Below are positions 25,829 to 35,250 of a stretch of DNA of 64,000 nucleotides, in pieces. The position numbers and the translations under genes were made by a program. Positions within the stretch are counted from its first letter, which is position 1, and the number at the start of each line of letters is the position of its first letter. Under the pieces are notes generated by a model. That model saw only the letters and a program-made list of their open reading frames with translations, was not told where the DNA came from and did no database searches. This stretch comes from Planctomycetales bacterium ZRK34. Lineage in GTDB: Bacteria > Planctomycetota > Phycisphaerae > Phycisphaerales > Zrk34. The stretch covers positions 1,922,001 to 1,986,000 of the forward strand of contig CP050848.1 of the NCBI GenBank assembly GCA_014873095.1, given 5' to 3'.

Positions 25829-27035
25829 TGTGCTGCGGTATCTTTTCGTGGATATGAACTCGTATTTTGCGACGGTTGAGCAGCAGGCTCAGCCGACGCT
25901 GCGGGGACGCCCGGTCGGGGTGGCGCCGATGATGACGGATTCAACCTGTTGCATTGCAGCCAGTTACGAGGCGAAGTCGTTCGGCGTGACCACGGGGACC
26001 GGCGTCCGGGAGGCGCGGCGGCTGTGCCCGGGGATCGCGATCGTCGAGGCCCGGCCCCAGCTTTACGTCGAGTATCACCATCGGATCATCGAGGCGGTCG
26101 AGTCGTGCCTGCATGTCGACTGCGTCAGCTCGATCGACGAGATGTACGGGCGGCTGATGGGCGTCGAGCGCACCCCCGAGCGGACGGCGGCGATGGCGTT
26201 TGCCGTCAAGGCGGCGATCCGGCGCATCGGCGAGGCGCTGCGCTGCTCGATCGGCATCGCGTCCAACGCCTGGCTGGCCAAGGTCGCCTCCGACATGGTC
26301 AAACCCGACGGCATGACGATGCTGCTGCCCGAGCAACTCCCCGAGGCGCTGTATCGACTGAAGCTGACCGATCTGCCCGGCATCGCCTCGCGCATGAACA
26401 AGCGCCTGGCGGCGCGCGGGATTCAACACGTGCACCAGCTCTGCGCCGCCAGCGAAGCGGAATTGTCCGCCGCGTGGGGCTCGAAGGTGCTCGGGGCGAT
26501 CTGGCATCAACAGCTTCGCGGCATCGATCTGCCCTATCGCCCGACGAAGCGCGGCACGGTCGGCCATTCGCATGTGCTGCCGCCGGAGCTGCGCAACGAG
26601 CGCGACGCCTACCGCGTGGCGATGCGCATGCTGCACAAGGCTGCCCACCGCATGCGCCGCCTCGGGTACCACGCCAGCCGACTGACCGCGCGTGTCAGCT
26701 TCCTCGGCGGTGGGCGATGGAAACAGTACGCCGCCCTGCCGCAGACGCGCGACACGCTGACCATGGCCGCCACGCTGGACACGCTGTGGCGACACAAGCC
26801 GGTGCGCCCGCCGCTGAAAGTCAGCGTCGAATTGTCCGAGTTGACCGCTGACCGCTGCGCCACCCTGCCACTGCACCCGGCCCAGGCCAGACACGAAGCG
26901 CTCGGCGACACGATGGACCGCATCAACGAACGCTTCGGTCGCGATGCGATCTACTCCGCCGCCATGCTCGGCGCCGCACACACCGCCCCGACGCGCATCA
27001 GCTTCACGCAGATCCCGACGGAAGATGAGTTTTGA
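25818..27035 (+). CDS. Y-family DNA polymerase (DinB/Pol IV-like)
   Basis: About 405 residues; the start is uncertain because the ATG at 25818 lies inside the -10 element, and GTG 25830 is the next choice. The N-terminus LRYLFVDMNSYFATVEQQ is the palm metal-binding motif, and CVSSIDEMYGRL carries the second catalytic acidic pair (the usual form is SIDEAYLD). GEALRCSIGIASNAWLAKVASD, a helix-hairpin-helix LTDLPGIASRMNKRL and a little-finger region follow. These enzymes copy past DNA damage with low fidelity. No imuA or dnaE2 gene is adjacent, so it is not in the usual mutagenesis cassette. The promoter carries operator-like direct repeats. Confidence 0.88.
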   Translation: MFGIVLRYLFVDMNSYFATVEQQAQPTLRGRPVGVAPMMTDSTCCIAASYEAKSFGVTTGTGVREARRLCPGIAIVEARPQLYVEYHHRIIEAVESCLHVDCVSSIDEMYGRLMGVERTPERTAAMAFAVKAAIRRIGEALRCSIGIASNAWLAKVASDMVKPDGMTMLLPEQLPEALYRLKLTDLPGIASRMNKRLAARGIQHVHQLCAASEAELSAAWGSKVLGAIWHQQLRGIDLPYRPTKRGTVGHSHVLPPELRNERDAYRVAMRMLHKAAHRMRRLGYHASRLTARVSFLGGGRWKQYAALPQTRDTLTMAATLDTLWRHKPVRPPLKVSVELSELTADRCATLPLHPAQARHEALGDTMDRINERFGRDAIYSAAMLGAAHTAPTRISFTQIPTEDEF

Positions 27036-27047
27036 CTTTGACGGGTG

Positions 27048-28007
<960 letters not shown>

Positions 28008-28070
28008 GGCCGATAGTGTCGCCGGGCGGGCGACAAGTTTCAAGTGCAGGGCATCCGTAACGCGCACACG

Positions 28071-28076
28071 TATAAT
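28071..28076 (+). promoter_or_regulatory. -10 element for the unknown exported protein
   Basis: A perfect TATAAT lies 24 bases before the GTG start at 28101. No good -35 is visible at 17 bases. The transcript would begin near 28083. Confidence 0.5.
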
Positions 28077-28100
28077 GCAACAATCTTCCCGGGAACCACC

Positions 28101-29300
28101 GTGCGTCGACATACTCACAATCCGGCGTATATTCTCGCATTCTGCATCATTCTCACCAGCGGGATCCTCCGCGCTGATGACAACGCGGAACTGATTGCCG
28201 CATCATCCCGCGCCATGCGAGCCGGCGTCATACGCCAGCTCATCGCGCGATTCGACGCGCTGCTGGCCACCGGCAATTACCACCAGGTCGCCCACAAACA
28301 ATGCCGCATTTTTCCAGAAGGCAAGCTGTTTCCGTACAACCTGCCGGCGATGGCGTACTGCTCGCTGGCCGCTGATGAACCCGATCGAAAGCAGCACCAT
28401 CTCAAACACGCCGCGATGCTGATCGACCTTGCGATCACCAACACGGCCGCCGAACTGCAAGTGCCGCGTGGCGATCTGATGAGCCTGCGTGACTATCGCC
28501 GCCAGGGCACGTGGCTCGGCCAACTCAACCTTACGCTGAGCGTGTGGCGATGTGCCGGCGGCGACGGTCGCTACACGAAACTCAACGATCATCTGACCAG
28601 CCTGCTCATCACCGCGATGACCCCGCTCGGCGGCGCGCCGATCGAGTCATATCCGCAATACTCGTGGTCGTTCGATACGGTTCCCGCCTTGCTGTCGGTC
28701 AAACTGCATGATCAACAGACGGGGCAGCATCGCGCCGATGCGCTGGTGCGTGATCACATTGCATGGCTCAAAACGCACGGCAGTGATCCGGTGACGAGCC
28801 TGCCGCTGAGTCAGATCCGCAACGGCCAACGCGCGGTGCGCCACCCGCCCCGTGGGTGCGATCTGTCGTGGCGCATCGCCATGCTGGCACAACTCGACGC
28901 GGATTATGCCCGCCGGCTTTACGACGCATACGTGAAACATTTCTGGATTCAGCGGGAACTGATCGCGGGCTTTGCAGAATGGCCCGGCGGCCGCGCGGAC
29001 ATGGATGTCGACAGCGGGCCGATCCTCATGGGCGTCGGCGCATCGGCGACCGCTTCGGGTATCAGCACGGCGATTGCCATGCACGACAACGCCCGGTTGA
29101 TGAGGCTGCTCGGTGTGGTGCGTAATCTGCCGATGATGCTGCCAATGGTCATGGAAATTGATCCGGCTACACATCGCGCCACGCTGCCCGGCGGGCTGCC
29201 TTACGATGCGGAATCCATTACCGGCCTGTTTTACGGGGATGTGACGCTGTTTGCGATGGTCACATGGCGTGATTGGATGCCCCTGAAAAACGATGAATAA
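28101..29300 (+). CDS. Exported protein of unknown function, probably alpha-helical toroid
   Basis: 399 residues from GTG 28101, chosen because it follows a TATAAT box at 28071 and gives a normal signal peptide (AYILAFCIILTSGILRADD); an ATG at 28044 lies upstream of that box. The mature part is mostly helical with aromatic-rich turns such as YPQYSWSFDTVPALLSVKLHD and LMGVGASATASGISTAIAMHD, a pattern seen in alpha/alpha-barrel enzymes acting on sugars or terpenes. No family is recognised with confidence and no catalytic residues are proposed. It lies between divergent cysK and folD. Confidence 0.72.
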   Translation: MRRHTHNPAYILAFCIILTSGILRADDNAELIAASSRAMRAGVIRQLIARFDALLATGNYHQVAHKQCRIFPEGKLFPYNLPAMAYCSLAADEPDRKQHHLKHAAMLIDLAITNTAAELQVPRGDLMSLRDYRRQGTWLGQLNLTLSVWRCAGGDGRYTKLNDHLTSLLITAMTPLGGAPIESYPQYSWSFDTVPALLSVKLHDQQTGQHRADALVRDHIAWLKTHGSDPVTSLPLSQIRNGQRAVRHPPRGCDLSWRIAMLAQLDADYARRLYDAYVKHFWIQRELIAGFAEWPGGRADMDVDSGPILMGVGASATASGISTAIAMHDNARLMRLLGVVRNLPMMLPMVMEIDPATHRATLPGGLPYDAESITGLFYGDVTLFAMVTWRDWMPLKNDE

Positions 29301-29336
29301 AGCCCGCTTGAAAGATTGCCCCGAACCGGGGAAACT

Positions 29337-30206
29337 ATGCCGATGACCACTGACACCAGCAAACTCATTGACGGAAAAGCTGTCGCGGCGAAAGTGCTCG
29401 AGCGCTGCGCGGCCAAGGTTGAAAAAATCAAGCAGGCCACCGGTAAAACGCCCTGCCTGGCGACGGTGCTCGTCGGCGATGATCCGGCGTCCGAGACTTA
29501 CGTCCGCATGAAGGGCAAGCGCTGCGAGGCGGTGGGCATGCAGAGCCTGCGCGTCGAGATGTCGGCGGAGACCACCACCGAGCAACTGCTTGAAAAGATG
29601 AACCAGCTCGCCATCGACGCGGCTGTCAACGGCATTCTGCTTCAGCACCCGGTGCCCAGTCAGATCGACGAGCGGGCGGCGTTCGAGGCGATCCCCGTCA
29701 GCAAGGATGTCGACGGCGTCACGGCCGGCGGGCTCGGCGAGATGTGGCTCGGCATCGAGCGATTCGGGTCGTGCACCCCGGCGGGCATCATGACGTTGTT
29801 ACGGGAGTACAACGTCAAGCTCGAAGGCCTCGAGGCCTGCGTGATCGGGCGCAGTCCGATTCTCGGCAAGCCCATGGCGGCGATGCTGTGCAACGCCAAC
29901 GCCACGGTCACCATCTGCCACAGCCGCACCAAGGACCTCGGCGACGTCGTGCGCCGCGCGGACCTGATCGTCGCCGCGGTCGGCCGGCCGAACTTCGTCA
30001 AGGGCGACTGGGTCAAGGAAGGCGCCATCGTCATCGACGCCGGTTACAACCCCGGCAATGTCGGCGATGTCGACTTCGCCGCCGCCGAGCCGCGCGCTTC
30101 GCTGATTACCCCCGTGCCCGGCGGCGTGGGCCCGATGACCATCGCCACGCTCATCGACCAGACCGCCGACGCAGCCGCCGAACAGTTCGGCGTGTCGCTC
30201 GACTGA
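29337..30206 (+). CDS. folD: Methylenetetrahydrofolate dehydrogenase / cyclohydrolase
   Basis: 289 residues from ATG 29337 with GGGG just upstream. Bifunctional FolD interconverts methylene- and formyl-tetrahydrofolate. Motifs: LVGDDPASETYVRMKGKRCE holds the catalytic Tyr and Lys, NGILLQHPVPSQID, PVSKDVDGVT, the dinucleotide-binding GRSPILGKPMAAML, and GGVGPMTIATLI at the end. The cyclohydrolase and dehydrogenase signatures are both intact. It is followed by a long inverted repeat and then alanine dehydrogenase on the same strand. Confidence 0.95.
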   Translation: MPMTTDTSKLIDGKAVAAKVLERCAAKVEKIKQATGKTPCLATVLVGDDPASETYVRMKGKRCEAVGMQSLRVEMSAETTTEQLLEKMNQLAIDAAVNGILLQHPVPSQIDERAAFEAIPVSKDVDGVTAGGLGEMWLGIERFGSCTPAGIMTLLREYNVKLEGLEACVIGRSPILGKPMAAMLCNANATVTICHSRTKDLGDVVRRADLIVAAVGRPNFVKGDWVKEGAIVIDAGYNPGNVGDVDFAAAEPRASLITPVPGGVGPMTIATLIDQTADAAAEQFGVSLD

Positions 30207-30223
30207 TCGGCTCCAAAGCATGA

Positions 30224-30301
30224 GCCTCTCGCAAAGGCGCTAAGACGCCAAGAGGTTCAGCAAAATCAGTTTCTTTGCGCCTTAGCGCCTTTGCGAGAGG
30301 C
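30224..30301. repeat. Long inverted repeat between folD and ald
   Basis: The 25-base arms 30224-30248 and 30277-30301 are reverse complements with one mismatch; each contains GCAAAGGCGCTAAG or its complement. The right arm ends in GCGAGAGGC, and its GAGAGG is the only Shine-Dalgarno-like sequence before the ald start at 30308. Confidence 0.88.
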
Positions 30302-30307
30302 CTTGCC

Positions 30308-31405
30308 ATGATCGTCGGCATCCCCAAAGAGATCAAAGCCGATGAATACCGCGTCGGGCTGCGGCCGGTCGGGGCGCACCTGCTTTGCGAAGACGGCCAC
30401 GACGTGCTCATCGAGCGCGATGCCGGGCGGGGCAGCGGGTTCACCGACGCCGATTACACCACCGCCGGCGCGACGATCATCGACAGCGCCGATGAACTCT
30501 GGGCCAAAGCCGAGCTGATCGTCAAAGTCAAAGAACCCCAGCCCGTCGAAGTCGGCCGCATGCGTCCCGGCCAGACGGTTTTCACGTACTTTCACTTCGC
30601 CGCGTCGCGTGAGCTGACCGAGGCGTGCCTGACGACCGGCGCCACGGCGGTGGCCTACGAAACGCTGGCCGATTCCAAAGGTCAGCTCCCACTGCTGACG
30701 CCGATGAGCGAAGTCGCCGGGCGGATGAGCATTCAACAGGGTGCGAAGTTTCTCGAACGCCCCATGATGGGGCGCGGCATTCTGCTGGCGGGCGTTCCGG
30801 GGGTCGAGCCGGCGGATGTGCTGGTGCTCGGCGGGGGTGTCGTCGGCGCCAATGCGGCGCGTGTGGCGGCCGGCCTCGGGGCCAACGTCGTGATCATGGA
30901 CATCAACCTCGACCGCCTGCGCCACCTTGACGACATCATGCCCGCCAACGTCACCACGATCTATTCCGATCCCCATGCGATCGATCACTACCTGCGCCAG
31001 TCCGATCTGGTCATCGGCGCGGTGCTCGTGCCCGGCGGTCGCGCCCCGCAACTCGTCCGCCGGGATCAACTCAAACACATGCACGACGGCTCGGTCATCG
31101 TCGATGTCTGCATCGATCAGGGCGGCTGCATCGAAACGTCAAAACCGACCACGCATAAAGAGCCGACCTACGTCATCGACGGCGTCGTCCACTACTGCGT
31201 GACCAACATGCCCGGCGCCGTCGGCCGCACCAGCACGCAGGCCCTGTGCAACGCCACCTTGCCCTACGCGCGCGACCTTGCCCGCCTCGGCGTCGAACAA
31301 TTCATCCAGCGCAGCAGCGGCCACGCCTCGGCGCTGAACATGCGTGATGGCAAAATCACCAACCCCGCCGTCGCCGAAGTCTTCCCCGATCTGCCGCACA
31401 GCTGA
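30308..31405 (+). CDS. ald: Alanine dehydrogenase
   Basis: 365 residues from ATG 30308. NAD-dependent L-alanine dehydrogenase interconverts alanine and pyruvate plus ammonia. Motifs: IVGIPKEIKADEYRVGLRP at the start (substrate-binding Arg), LIVKVKEPQP containing the substrate Lys, TYFHFAASRELTEA with the catalytic His, the Rossmann motif VLGGGVVGANAARVA and the C-terminal VTNMPGAVGRTSTQALCNAT. Length agrees with the family (about 370). The ribosome site is provided by the end of the inverted repeat just upstream. Confidence 0.95.
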   Translation: MIVGIPKEIKADEYRVGLRPVGAHLLCEDGHDVLIERDAGRGSGFTDADYTTAGATIIDSADELWAKAELIVKVKEPQPVEVGRMRPGQTVFTYFHFAASRELTEACLTTGATAVAYETLADSKGQLPLLTPMSEVAGRMSIQQGAKFLERPMMGRGILLAGVPGVEPADVLVLGGGVVGANAARVAAGLGANVVIMDINLDRLRHLDDIMPANVTTIYSDPHAIDHYLRQSDLVIGAVLVPGGRAPQLVRRDQLKHMHDGSVIVDVCIDQGGCIETSKPTTHKEPTYVIDGVVHYCVTNMPGAVGRTSTQALCNATLPYARDLARLGVEQFIQRSSGHASALNMRDGKITNPAVAEVFPDLPHS

Positions 31406-31415
31406 CCAGCATTCA

Positions 31416-34400
31416 TCATTTGACCGGCATCGCCACACGAACCTCACCAACCACCTGCCCATCCGTCACATGATGAATCAGGTAATGCGCCTGGCGCGCC
31501 GGTGTGTCGGTCGGCACATCAATCACCAGCTTCACGCCATCGTCGCCCACGGGCTCGACCTTCGTCGCCCACAACGCCGGACCAACCACGCGAACAGCCT
31601 GCGGCAACACGCCGACCAGCGTAATTTCCGCTGTTTTACCGCTCGAAATCGCTTTGGGCGCTTTGACGAGGCGCATCGAAGAAGGCGGTAAGGCTTGCGG
31701 CAGCGCCATCTCCGGGCCGTCAAAAAGCAGCAGAATCGGTTCATGGTCGACCGTCAACGTGAGCTTGCCATCGACCGGCTTCATCGTCGTCGTTGAACCG
31801 TCGAGCAGCACGCGCTTCACATCGCCGCTGGTTTGAATCGGCAGCGTCACATCCGATCGCGACTCGTCCTGCCAAAGCACCACCATCGCGCGGCCGGCGT
31901 CATCGCGAAACAGGTATGCCTGCACGCCATCATCATACTGCTTCTCGGCGATGAACCGTTTGTCGAGAAAGCTGTTGATCAGGTGGTATTCGGTGATCGC
32001 ATCGAGGCGGGGATTGTAGAGGTTGTACTGACAGTCGAAAACACAATGCGCATTGCCGAAGGTGCCGCGAGCCTTGCCTTCGCGATCGGGGTACATGATC
32101 GTGAACCAGCTCACGGTCGCTCCGCCCTCAGCGAAAAAGCTGGTGAGCTTCTTGATCATGCTGATCGACACCGTCCGCCGGGTCTGTCCCAGACTGTTGA
32201 GCCCGAGTTCGGTCGAATGAATCGGCTTGACCGCATCAAACTCCTTCATCAAGGCGCGGTACTCGCGCATCGTCCGGCGCACATCGCGATACGACTCGTA
32301 GATGTGAAAGTCATAGGCATCGAGGTAATTCTGATAGCCGGCTTCGAAGTATTCACGATTCGGCTCGACGGAAGTGCCCAGCACGGTGATGTTCTGATCG
32401 TGGGCCTTGGCCGATTCGTAAATTGCCTTGTACGCGCGGACGTTGTCGATGACGGTCTGACCGGTGCCGTGCGGTTCGTTGCCGATGGCGATGGCGATCA
32501 GCCCCTGATCGGCGTATTTTTCGAGGAAATTGGTCATGCCCTCGCGCAGGGCTGACTCGCTGTAGGTCTTGAACCCTTCGTCTTCGATCTTCGACGCCGG
32601 CGTGCCCGTCAGCCAACCCGCGTCAAGTTGCTGCACCTGTTCGAGCCCCGGCAGACTCGCCTTGTAAGGCGGCTTGCTCGACCACCCGCCCCACAACCCG
32701 ATCTGTCGAATCCCCAGTCGATCCGCAAGCTGAAAATACGGCGGGATGCGGCTGTCCCAGTTGCGGATCGTGAACGGAATCTTGCTCGGCGCATAATCCT
32801 TCGACGCCGCCCGCGGCAGTATCGCCAAGCCTGTGAATTCATCCGCTGACTCATCGCCCTGCGGCACTTCGACGTCCAATTCGTAAAACCGCCCCACCAT
32901 CAGATCATCCGCCCGCAGCGCGATGTCGGCGGTGTAAACAAACTGATCGCGATCGCCCTGGGTTTCGTTCAACACCACCGCGGCCGGCTCAATCACCAGC
33001 GCGCCTGATGCATCACGCAGCTTGTAGCGCATCCGCCGTTCGGGTTCAGTCAGCGGTTTGTCGGCGATGACTTTCGCGTGAACAACGACCGGGTCGCCGG
33101 GCATGAATAGATTGCCCAACGCGTCCGATGACAATTCGATGCGTTTGACCTTGCGAACGATCGCGCCGAGTCGCAGCGGCGCGGCGGCCAGGTCATCGAG
33201 TTGATATGTGCCGTAGGTTTTTTGCAGCGATATTTTTACACGGGCCGTCGCGGCGCCGGCGGGCAGTTCAACCGGCTTTGTCACCTTGCCCCAATCGTGT
33301 TTGCCGAACTGAATCGTCAGCGGCAGCGTGTCGATCGACTTGCCGGCGCGATCGAACACGACAAGGTCGACGCGGGCGTGGTACGAATTGTCCGGTGAAT
33401 GCAGATCGCTTTTCTGTTTGAACGCCACCTGCCACAACCCGGGGGCGACGTCGAACGCCGGGCTGGTGGCGCTGGTCGCATCGTGTATCTGCTCAAGTGA
33501 ACGGGCAAGCTGAAGCGACCCGGCGTTGATCGTCACATCGCCTTCGCGTTGCCAGTCGGCGAGCGGTGCGTCGTCGAAGTCGATCTTCATCGCCGTCGGC
33601 TGCATGCGTGTTTCGACACGCACATCCATCGCCATATCCGCCAGGTCGAGCTGCAACTTCTTCGTCTGGTTGCTACCGCGCGGCGTCAGCGACATCTGTA
33701 TCAACTGGATCGGGTCATGCCATCGACCGTCGTTGGCGCCGCCCCAGTGTTCACCCCCGGCGATCCGGCGCGGGTCGATGGTGAAATTGTGCCAGTTGTC
33801 ATCGCCGGTGATCGGCACGCCTTTGCGTTGATGGACCTGCCCCGAACCGTCGACCAGCAACAGGGTGATGCGCTCGGCATTCGGCGAACGCAGCTTCATG
33901 CGGATCGCGTCGACGCCGACGATGTCGTAATCAGCCAGGTTCTTTTTCACGCCGACGTACGCCCCGCCGCCGGTGAAGTCCGCGGTCAGCCGCATGGCGT
34001 TGCGGCCGGGTTCGGGGGCATCGCGCAGCAGTTCGACATCGCCCTTGGCCCCCTTGAATTCCCACCCGAGATTCAATACCCAGTCGATTCGGCCGAGCGT
34101 GAGCATCTCATCCAGAGCAACGGTTTGCGGAACAGTCACCCCGCGACCGGCCGCCGGGTGAAGCAGAAAATCGCGAATCTGCAGCGTGGACTGCTTGCCG
34201 AAGTTCTCCGACGTCAGAATGGTCACATACTTAGCGGGCTGGTGCCAGCGACTGTCGTTGGCGCCGGACCAGTTTTCATATTGCGCCACACCGGGGACAG
34301 CGTCGGGGGTGCCGACGGTTTTGAAATACCGCAGCAGCGGGAAGTCGATCTTCTGCCAGCCACCGCGGTCTGAAATCTTCAAACGAAACTGGTGGACCTG

Positions 34401-34733
34401 CCCCGAGCCGTCGATCAGGCGCATCACGATCGTGTCCGCCCCGACGGGCGCGTTCAGCCAGAACGACACCGCATCGATCGACACATCCGGCAGATCGGTC
34501 GCCGCCTCGATGTACTTACCGCCGGCGGAGAAGTCCGCCTCCAGTTGCAACACGGGGCGGCCTTCGAAGCGCTCTGCGGCGAGTTTGAGTTCGCCCCTGG
34601 CGCCGGGAAACTCACGCCCCAGGCCGAGCTTCCATCCGCCGGCGGGCTGGTCGGCATCGATGATCGCCAGCGGCTGGGCCCATGTCACAGAACACAGCAG
34701 GCCGACGAGGGCGGCGCTGATCAGTCGAGGCAT
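31416..34733 (-). CDS. Large exported glycoside-hydrolase-like protein with duplicated N-terminal beta domains
   Basis: 1105 residues from ATG 34733, which has AAAGGGG upstream and opens a signal peptide (PRLISAALVGLLCSVTWAQP). Two related beta-sandwich modules follow (about 20-190 and 190-370), sharing LQLEADFSAGGKYIEAATDL / LTADFTGGGAYVGVKKNL and LIDGSGQVHQ / LVDGSGQVHQ. A third beta region precedes a TIM-barrel-like domain (about 640-960) with IAIGNEPHGTG (Glu753) and STELGLNS (Glu842). The two glutamates are placed as acid/base and nucleophile in clan GH-A hydrolases. The substrate is unknown. It lies 28 bp after nuoA on the same strand. Confidence 0.8.
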   Translation of the reverse strand: MPRLISAALVGLLCSVTWAQPLAIIDADQPAGGWKLGLGREFPGARGELKLAAERFEGRPVLQLEADFSAGGKYIEAATDLPDVSIDAVSFWLNAPVGADTIVMRLIDGSGQVHQFRLKISDRGGWQKIDFPLLRYFKTVGTPDAVPGVAQYENWSGANDSRWHQPAKYVTILTSENFGKQSTLQIRDFLLHPAAGRGVTVPQTVALDEMLTLGRIDWVLNLGWEFKGAKGDVELLRDAPEPGRNAMRLTADFTGGGAYVGVKKNLADYDIVGVDAIRMKLRSPNAERITLLLVDGSGQVHQRKGVPITGDDNWHNFTIDPRRIAGGEHWGGANDGRWHDPIQLIQMSLTPRGSNQTKKLQLDLADMAMDVRVETRMQPTAMKIDFDDAPLADWQREGDVTINAGSLQLARSLEQIHDATSATSPAFDVAPGLWQVAFKQKSDLHSPDNSYHARVDLVVFDRAGKSIDTLPLTIQFGKHDWGKVTKPVELPAGAATARVKISLQKTYGTYQLDDLAAAPLRLGAIVRKVKRIELSSDALGNLFMPGDPVVVHAKVIADKPLTEPERRMRYKLRDASGALVIEPAAVVLNETQGDRDQFVYTADIALRADDLMVGRFYELDVEVPQGDESADEFTGLAILPRAASKDYAPSKIPFTIRNWDSRIPPYFQLADRLGIRQIGLWGGWSSKPPYKASLPGLEQVQQLDAGWLTGTPASKIEDEGFKTYSESALREGMTNFLEKYADQGLIAIAIGNEPHGTGQTVIDNVRAYKAIYESAKAHDQNITVLGTSVEPNREYFEAGYQNYLDAYDFHIYESYRDVRRTMREYRALMKEFDAVKPIHSTELGLNSLGQTRRTVSISMIKKLTSFFAEGGATVSWFTIMYPDREGKARGTFGNAHCVFDCQYNLYNPRLDAITEYHLINSFLDKRFIAEKQYDDGVQAYLFRDDAGRAMVVLWQDESRSDVTLPIQTSGDVKRVLLDGSTTTMKPVDGKLTLTVDHEPILLLFDGPEMALPQALPPSSMRLVKAPKAISSGKTAEITLVGVLPQAVRVVGPALWATKVEPVGDDGVKLVIDVPTDTPARQAHYLIHHVTDGQVVGEVRVAMPVK

Positions 34734-34761
34734 CGGGGGCGCCCCTTTCATGTCCGGGGAA

Positions 34762-35190
34762 TCAGTCGAATGCGAAGACACCCTTGCGCCACGCGTAGAG
34801 GAACGCGATGATGCTGGTGCCGATGAAGAAGAGCATGCGGGCGAGGAACTGGAGCCCGAGCGGATCGCCGGGAGCCAGGTTCGGGAAGACCGTCGCCCAC
34901 GGGTAGAGGAAGACGATCTCGACGTCGAAGACCAGGAAGGTCATCGCGAGGATGTAGAAGCGGACATTGAATCGCTTGCGGGCGGAGCCGATCGGATTCA
35001 TGCCGGTTTCGTAGACGGATTCCTTCACGGGGCCGGTGCGGGACGGGCCCAGCAGGGAGGTCGCCACGAGGTTGAATACGCCGAAGCCCACCGCGATCAA
35101 CAGCAGCACGCCGAGCGCGGCATAGTTGTCCAGGCCATCATTGGCCTGACCGGCAGCGGCGAGCGACGTGATGATGAGGTCGGCGTTCAT
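34762..35190 (-). CDS. nuoA: NADH-quinone oxidoreductase subunit A
   Basis: 142 residues with the three NuoA helices: YAALGVLLLIAVGFGVFNLVA, FYILAMTFLVFDVEIVFLYPWA and LQFLARMLFFIGTSIIAFLYAW. The conserved loop ESVYETGMNPIGSARKRFNVRFY is intact. NuoA is a small membrane subunit of respiratory complex I near the quinone site. No other nuo gene lies in the window: downstream is the hydrolase-like gene and upstream an exonuclease-like gene, so it is separated from the rest of complex I. It has a clear own promoter with the ATG only 9 bases after the -10. Confidence 0.93.
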   Translation of the reverse strand: MNADLIITSLAAAGQANDGLDNYAALGVLLLIAVGFGVFNLVATSLLGPSRTGPVKESVYETGMNPIGSARKRFNVRFYILAMTFLVFDVEIVFLYPWATVFPNLAPGDPLGLQFLARMLFFIGTSIIAFLYAWRKGVFAFD

Positions 35191-35199
35191 GAGCGGGTC

Positions 35200-35227
35200 A
35201 TTTTATCAGGGCGGCGCGGGGTGTAAA
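35200..35227 (-). promoter_or_regulatory. Promoter of nuoA, probably leaderless
   Basis: On the minus strand TTTACA (35222-35227) and TAAAAT (35200-35205) are 16 bases apart, each matching consensus at 5 of 6 positions. The nuoA ATG starts 9 bases after the -10, so the transcript should begin at or just before the start codon. Confidence 0.65.
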
Positions 35228-35250
35228 GTCGCCGACCGGGCAGGGCCAGG

